Assembly (NCBI GenBank): GCA_900555065.1
Contig: USJY01000041.1
Location: 1 to 8,777, forward strand
DNA length: 8,777 nt
Direction: 5' to 3'
DNA from: an uncultured Eubacteriales bacterium
GTDB lineage: Bacteria; Bacillota; Clostridia; Oscillospirales; UMGS1783
The position numbers and the translations under genes were made by a program. Within the stretch, counting starts at the first letter, position 1. Each line of letters begins with the position of its first letter. Below are positions 6,242 through 8,777 of this stretch, in pieces. Under the pieces are notes generated by a model. The model made no database searches. It was not told where the DNA came from and saw nothing but the letters and a program-made list of their open reading frames with translations.

Positions 6242-6308
6242 TATGCAGTGCAAAGAGATTGTGTTATATTATATGCAGCGCAAAGCCGTTTGTCAACCGT
6301 TCTGCATA
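6242..6308. repeat. Three TATGCAG motifs spaced 30 bp apart over the ATPase promoter
   Basis: TATGCAG occurs at 6242-6248 and 6272-6278, and inverted (CTGCATA) at 6302-6308, so each start is exactly 30 bp from the next. The first two copies extend to 14 bases (TATGCAGYGCAAAG, 13 of 14 identical). The copies lie just downstream of the predicted start site, in the promoter spacer touching the -10, and just upstream of the -35. This looks like an operator set for an unidentified DNA-binding regulator. Confidence 0.5.
6268..6296 (-). promoter_or_regulatory. Perfect consensus promoter for the riboswitch-ATPase transcript
   Basis: Read leftward, TTGACA (6296-6291), a 17-base spacer and TATAAT (6273-6268) match the sigma-A consensus at all twelve positions. 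Transcription should start near 6261, giving a leader of about 244 bases. Such a strong promoter fits control exerted afterwards by the riboswitch terminator or by a repressor. Confidence 0.92.
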
Positions 6309-6344
6309 TGAAAAATTTATAACAGCCGCACCGCCGGGCCGCGT

Positions 6345-6596
6345 TCAGCCCTGCAGACCCTGCGCCTGCCGTTCCATGTCCTCGATCACAATATCGTAAA
6401 TGCTGCCGAGCGAGGCGCAGTATTCCAGCACTTTCCATGGTTCGTTTGTGTGAAAGTGTATTTTCACAACCTCTTCGTCGCCCACGGCAAGCAGGCAGTC
6501 GCCCTGAAAATGCTCCTGGAAATAGGCGGCGATTGCATCCTCGTCCAGCCCCTTGCCCTCAATCAGCAGTTGGGTGTCGTACCGAAATTCCAGCAT
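6345..6596 (-). CDS. Small FakA/dihydroxyacetone-kinase-like domain protein
   Basis: The 83-residue product matches a short internal segment of the FakA (YloV) fatty-acid-kinase family. It has YDTQLLIEGKGLDEDAI near the start, where FakA typically has a YCTEF-type strand, then LLAVGDEEVVKIHFHTNEPWKVLEY (35-59) and GSIYDIVIEDMERQ (64-77). It lacks the ATP-binding Dak2 domain and the rest of FakA, so it cannot be a kinase alone. Similar proteins of this size are annotated in Clostridia as kinase to dihydroxyacetone kinase. ATG at 6594-6596 is chosen because GGGAGAGG lies 6 bases upstream; the longer start at 6629 would put that site inside the gene. It is monocistronic, with its own promoter, and the next leftward gene has a separate promoter. 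The link to gldA, through the annotated name only, is not evidence of function. Confidence 0.75.
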   Translation of the reverse strand: MLEFRYDTQLLIEGKGLDEDAIAAYFQEHFQGDCLLAVGDEEVVKIHFHTNEPWKVLEYCASLGSIYDIVIEDMERQAQGLQG

Positions 6597-6663
6597 ATGA
6601 AACCTCTCCCTTTTTTTCCATATTCGCACTGCACACGCCGGGGCGCGCCCTGTGCCCGCCTAT

Positions 6664-6692
6664 ATTATACCGCAAACTTCTCCGGCGGTAAA
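6664..6692 (-). promoter_or_regulatory. Promoter of the small FakA-like gene
   Basis: Read leftward, TTTACC (6692-6687), a 17-base spacer and a perfect TATAAT (6669-6664). The start site would be near 6657, about 60 bases before the ATG. No riboswitch or attenuator is evident in this short leader. Confidence 0.7.
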
Positions 6693-6851
6693 GAAAAACC
6701 CGCGTCCGGCTTCGTACGCGCAAAACGGCGGTCGGCGCGATCCTGCCCTGTTTTTGCATGGTCTGCATAGCCTGGCCGCGCGCACATACAGCCCCCCCTG
6801 TTTCTGCGATTTAGTGCCGATTTCTCCTGTAAAAAGCACTGGGTTTCAGGG

Positions 6852-6880
6852 TTGACTGTTTTCAGCCTCGCCTTTATAAT
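6852..6880 (+). promoter_or_regulatory. Near-consensus rightward promoter
   Basis: TTGACT (6852-6857), a 17-base spacer and TATAAT (6875-6880). The start site would be near 6887. The first supportable gene downstream is the MFS transporter at 7426, so the promoter either gives that gene a leader of about 540 bases or makes a separate RNA. Confidence 0.8.
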
Positions 6881-6886
6881 AAACTG

Positions 6887-7425
6887 TACGCTCTGTTTCA
6901 TAGCAGGCTATTCTTATGCGGCAGGCATTTTCACACGCTCTTGCGGCCCCGCCCCATGCGCACCGGGTTCGGATGCCGGTACGAAAGCGGAATCCGGATG
7001 GAATCGCAGACGTGCCCGGTGGAAACGCCCCTGCCGGTCGGCGGCAGCTTATGATTCTGTGAGATCTGATCGGCCTGCTGCAACCTGATTTGCCGGACCT
7101 TACCGACCGGCTTTAAAGCGGTTTGGCCGGCTGAAAAGTCCGCAGGCAGCGCAAGCCGGAAACTTCTGGTCGCACGGCGGCGCGCTGGGCCAAGAGGCCC
7201 GGCAAATAAAGACATGCCGAAGCGCCGCCGCGCGGGGACTCCGCCATGCCCAATGCGGACTGCGGCCGCAAACCGGTACTGACGCGATGCGGCGCCGGTG
7301 CGAACAACGCGGGAAAACGCGCTGGGCGCCGCGCGGCGGCAGGCCGCGCCCCGGTACCCCGCCACTTGTGAAAAAGCAACCCCGCTATGATAAAAGAACG
7401 ATATTCAGGAAAAAGGAATTGGAGC
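6887..7425 (+). other. Long leader or possible structured RNA upstream of the MFS gene
   Basis: No convincing gene is seen on either strand. The open frames here lack ribosome sites and recognisable motifs. Local hairpins are many. TCGGAT-CCG/CGG-ATCCGGA spans 6969-6999, and GGUG-GAAA-CGCC has a GNRA loop near 7019-7030. CTGCCG/CGGCAG lies at 7031-7047, ACC.GCT-TTAA-AGC.GGT near 7105-7123, and GCTGGGCC-AAGA-GGCCCGGC at 7184-7203. GCGGCGCC (7289-7296) pairs with GGCGCCGC (7325-7332). GC-rich DNA forms hairpins readily, so this is weak evidence for a functional RNA. No terminator with a U run is present before the MFS gene. A poor second promoter (TTGTGA 7366-7371, 17 bases, GATAAA 7389-7394) could serve that gene directly. 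Confidence 0.45.
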
Positions 7426-8643
7426 ATGCCGAAACTTACTTACCGACACACCCTGTATGCAGGATACCTGGGCTATATTACGCAGGCGATCATGAACAAC
7501 CTCACGCCCCTGCTCTTTCTCATATTCCGCGACAGCTTCGGGATCCCGCTGGAAAAAATCACGCTGCTTATTACGTTTAATTTTTTCGTACAGCTGTTTG
7601 TGGACTTTTTAGCGGCAAAATTCGCGGACAGGATCGGCTACCGCAAATGCATTGTGTGCGCGCATATCTTTTCCGCAGCGGGCCTTGTCGGCCTGGCCGT
7701 ATTCCCGTACCTCTTTTCGGACGCGTTTGCAGGGCTTGCCGCGGCCGTCATTCTGTACGCGGTAGGCGGCGGACTGATCGAAGTGCTGATCAGCCCGATC
7801 GTGGAGGCCTGCCCCACGCCCAATAAAGCGGCGGCCATGAGCCTGCTGCACTCCTTCTACTGCTGGGGGACCGTGCTGGTGATCCTGCTGTCAACGCTGT
7901 CGCTGACCCTGTTCGGAAAGGCGAGCTGGCGCCTGCTGGCCTGCCTGTGGGCGGTCGTGCCCGCCGCCAACGCGCTGCTGTTCGCCCGCGTCCCCATCGC
8001 GACGCTGACGCCGACGCACGAAGGCATGGCGCTCAGAGAACTGTTCTCAATGAAACTGTTCTGGCTCTTTGTCGCGCTGATGGTTACGGCCGGCGCGTGC
8101 GAACAGGCAATGAGCCAGTGGGCCTCTGCCTTTGCGGAGAGCGGTCTCGGCGTGTCCAAGGCGGCCGGCGATCTTGCCGGACCCTGTCTATTCGCGGCGC
8201 TTATGGGCCTTGCCCGCGTCTTTTACGCAAAGTACAGCGAGCGGGTACGCCTTCTGCCGTTTATGATCGGCAGCGGCGCGCTCTGTATCGGCTCCTATCT
8301 GCTTGCCGCTCTAGCCCCCGTCCCCCTGCTCTCGCTGGCAGGCTGCGCCCTGTGCGGCCTGTCTGTCGGGATCCTGTGGCCCGGCGTGTTCAGCATTGCG
8401 GCGGCACAGTGCCCGCGCGGCGGGACCGCTCTGTTCGCGCTGCTCGCCCTCGCCGGCGACCTGGGCTGCGCGGGCGGGCCCACCGCAGTGGGCCTGGTGG
8501 CCGGCGTGCATGGCGACGACCTCAAAGCCGGCCTGCTCGCCGCAGCCGCGTTTCCGGCCGTTCTCACCCTGTGCAGCGTCCTGCTGCAACGTCGGATCCG
8601 CCCGCAGCGACAAAGCGGCCCCGGCGTGAAAGTCCGGCCCTAG
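7426..8643 (+). CDS. Major facilitator superfamily transporter
   Basis: A 405-residue membrane transporter of usual MFS length with about 12 hydrophobic helices in two halves separated by the hydrophilic segment near 190-205 (PIATLTPTHEG). The cytoplasmic loop between helices 2 and 3 carries a motif-A-like sequence, DFLAAKFADRIGYRK (60-74). Conserved-looking stretches include YAVGGGLIEVLISPIVEACP (111-130) and SLLHSFYCWG (139-148), which I associate with a common clostridial MFS group of unknown substrate, loosely like sugar permeases. The ATG at 7426-7428 follows AAGGA with 8 bases of spacing. An in-frame ATG at 7387 has no ribosome site and is rejected. The short basic C-terminal tail (RRIRPQRQ) is expected in the cytoplasm. 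Substrate and direction of transport cannot be read from the sequence. Confidence 0.88.
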   Translation: MPKLTYRHTLYAGYLGYITQAIMNNLTPLLFLIFRDSFGIPLEKITLLITFNFFVQLFVDFLAAKFADRIGYRKCIVCAHIFSAAGLVGLAVFPYLFSDAFAGLAAAVILYAVGGGLIEVLISPIVEACPTPNKAAAMSLLHSFYCWGTVLVILLSTLSLTLFGKASWRLLACLWAVVPAANALLFARVPIATLTPTHEGMALRELFSMKLFWLFVALMVTAGACEQAMSQWASAFAESGLGVSKAAGDLAGPCLFAALMGLARVFYAKYSERVRLLPFMIGSGALCIGSYLLAALAPVPLLSLAGCALCGLSVGILWPGVFSIAAAQCPRGGTALFALLALAGDLGCAGGPTAVGLVAGVHGDDLKAGLLAAAAFPAVLTLCSVLLQRRIRPQRQSGPGVKVRP

Positions 8644-8777
8644 TCCATCGCACGAAAAGGAAAGCGCTTACGTGCCGGGCCAGGCGTGGAATGCGAAGCG
8701 GATATACCGACTCTCCGGTTGTGGCGCAATGATTTTACGACGCCTGTATCGCTTTTACGCGCAATATGCAAGCGTCG
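8644..8777. other. Intergenic end of window with a possible cre site
   Basis: GGAAAGCGCTTACG (8659-8672) differs at two of fourteen positions from a good catabolite-response element, TGAAAGCGCTTACA. If real, CcpA would act on the gene to the right of the window. CGACGC and GCGTCG near the right edge form a loose 6-base inverted repeat. An ATG at 8729-8731 opens a frame to the window edge (MILRRLYRFY) but has no ribosome site, so it is not called as a gene. No terminator is visible after the MFS stop. Confidence 0.3.

Noticed and set aside
7121..7170. RNase P-like fragment (GAAAAGTCCGCAGG)
   Set aside because: The full conserved box and the other RNase P conserved regions are absent from the surrounding 500 bases.
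6931..7365. 144-codon leftward open frame
   Set aside because: Arginine- and alanine-rich composition typical of GC-rich antisense frames, no ribosome site, no recognisable motif.
7289..7372. Cobalamin-riboswitch-like words (GGTGCGAA and CCCGCCACTTGTGA)
   Set aside because: The two words are about 55 bases further apart than in the cobalamin core, and the required 3' segment is missing before the MFS start. Chance resemblance is more likely.
7387..7425. Upstream MFS start at 7387
   Set aside because: No purine-rich site precedes it, whereas AAGGA sits 8 bases before the ATG at 7426 and the family begins at that point.

Overview
The window looks like a high-GC member of the Bacillota, most likely class Clostridia. 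This is inferred from strong purine-rich ribosome sites before the genes, consensus sigma-A-type promoters, hairpin-plus-U terminators, a NiCo (czcD-type) riboswitch, a DUF3842 protein, and a stand-alone CTP-synthase-like amidotransferase. Species cannot be named from the sequence alone. No insertion sequence, CRISPR array, tRNA or rRNA was seen.

Layout. Positions 1-100 hold the probable last codons of a rightward gene and its perfect-palindrome terminator. Positions 170-1458 form a leftward two-gene operon: a consensus promoter at 1430-1458, a CTP-synthase-like glutamine amidotransferase that has lost its catalytic residues, then a DUF3842 protein and a terminator. Positions 1637-2825 carry a rightward single-gene unit for glycerol dehydrogenase (gldA) with an extended -10 promoter and a terminator. 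Facing it from the other side of that terminator (2866-3085) is a small Xre-type helix-turn-helix gene broken by a one-base frameshift. Positions 3086-3515 are gene-poor and contain inverted repeats and an orphan rightward terminator.

The best-defined regulatory system is at 3516-6296, leftward. A perfect consensus promoter (6268-6296) drives a leader that folds as a NiCo riboswitch (6119-6211) with an overlapping intrinsic terminator (6101-6141), followed by an 833-residue P-type ATPase. The riboswitch class implies that the pump exports a transition metal (Co2+, Ni2+ or Fe2+), although its membrane motifs are neither those of CPx metal pumps nor those of SERCA-type calcium pumps. Three TATGCAG motifs spaced exactly 30 bp apart straddle the promoter and suggest a second layer of control.

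Positions 6345-6692 hold a small leftward gene encoding one isolated domain related to FakA/dihydroxyacetone-kinase-like proteins, with its own promoter. From 6852 a near-consensus rightward promoter starts a stretch of about 540 bases with no convincing gene and many local hairpins, leading to a major facilitator transporter (7426-8643). The final 134 bases are intergenic and include a possible catabolite-response element.

The main themes are metal homeostasis (riboswitch and pump), polyol oxidation (gldA), and several stripped-down or inactive relatives of known enzymes whose roles are not known.
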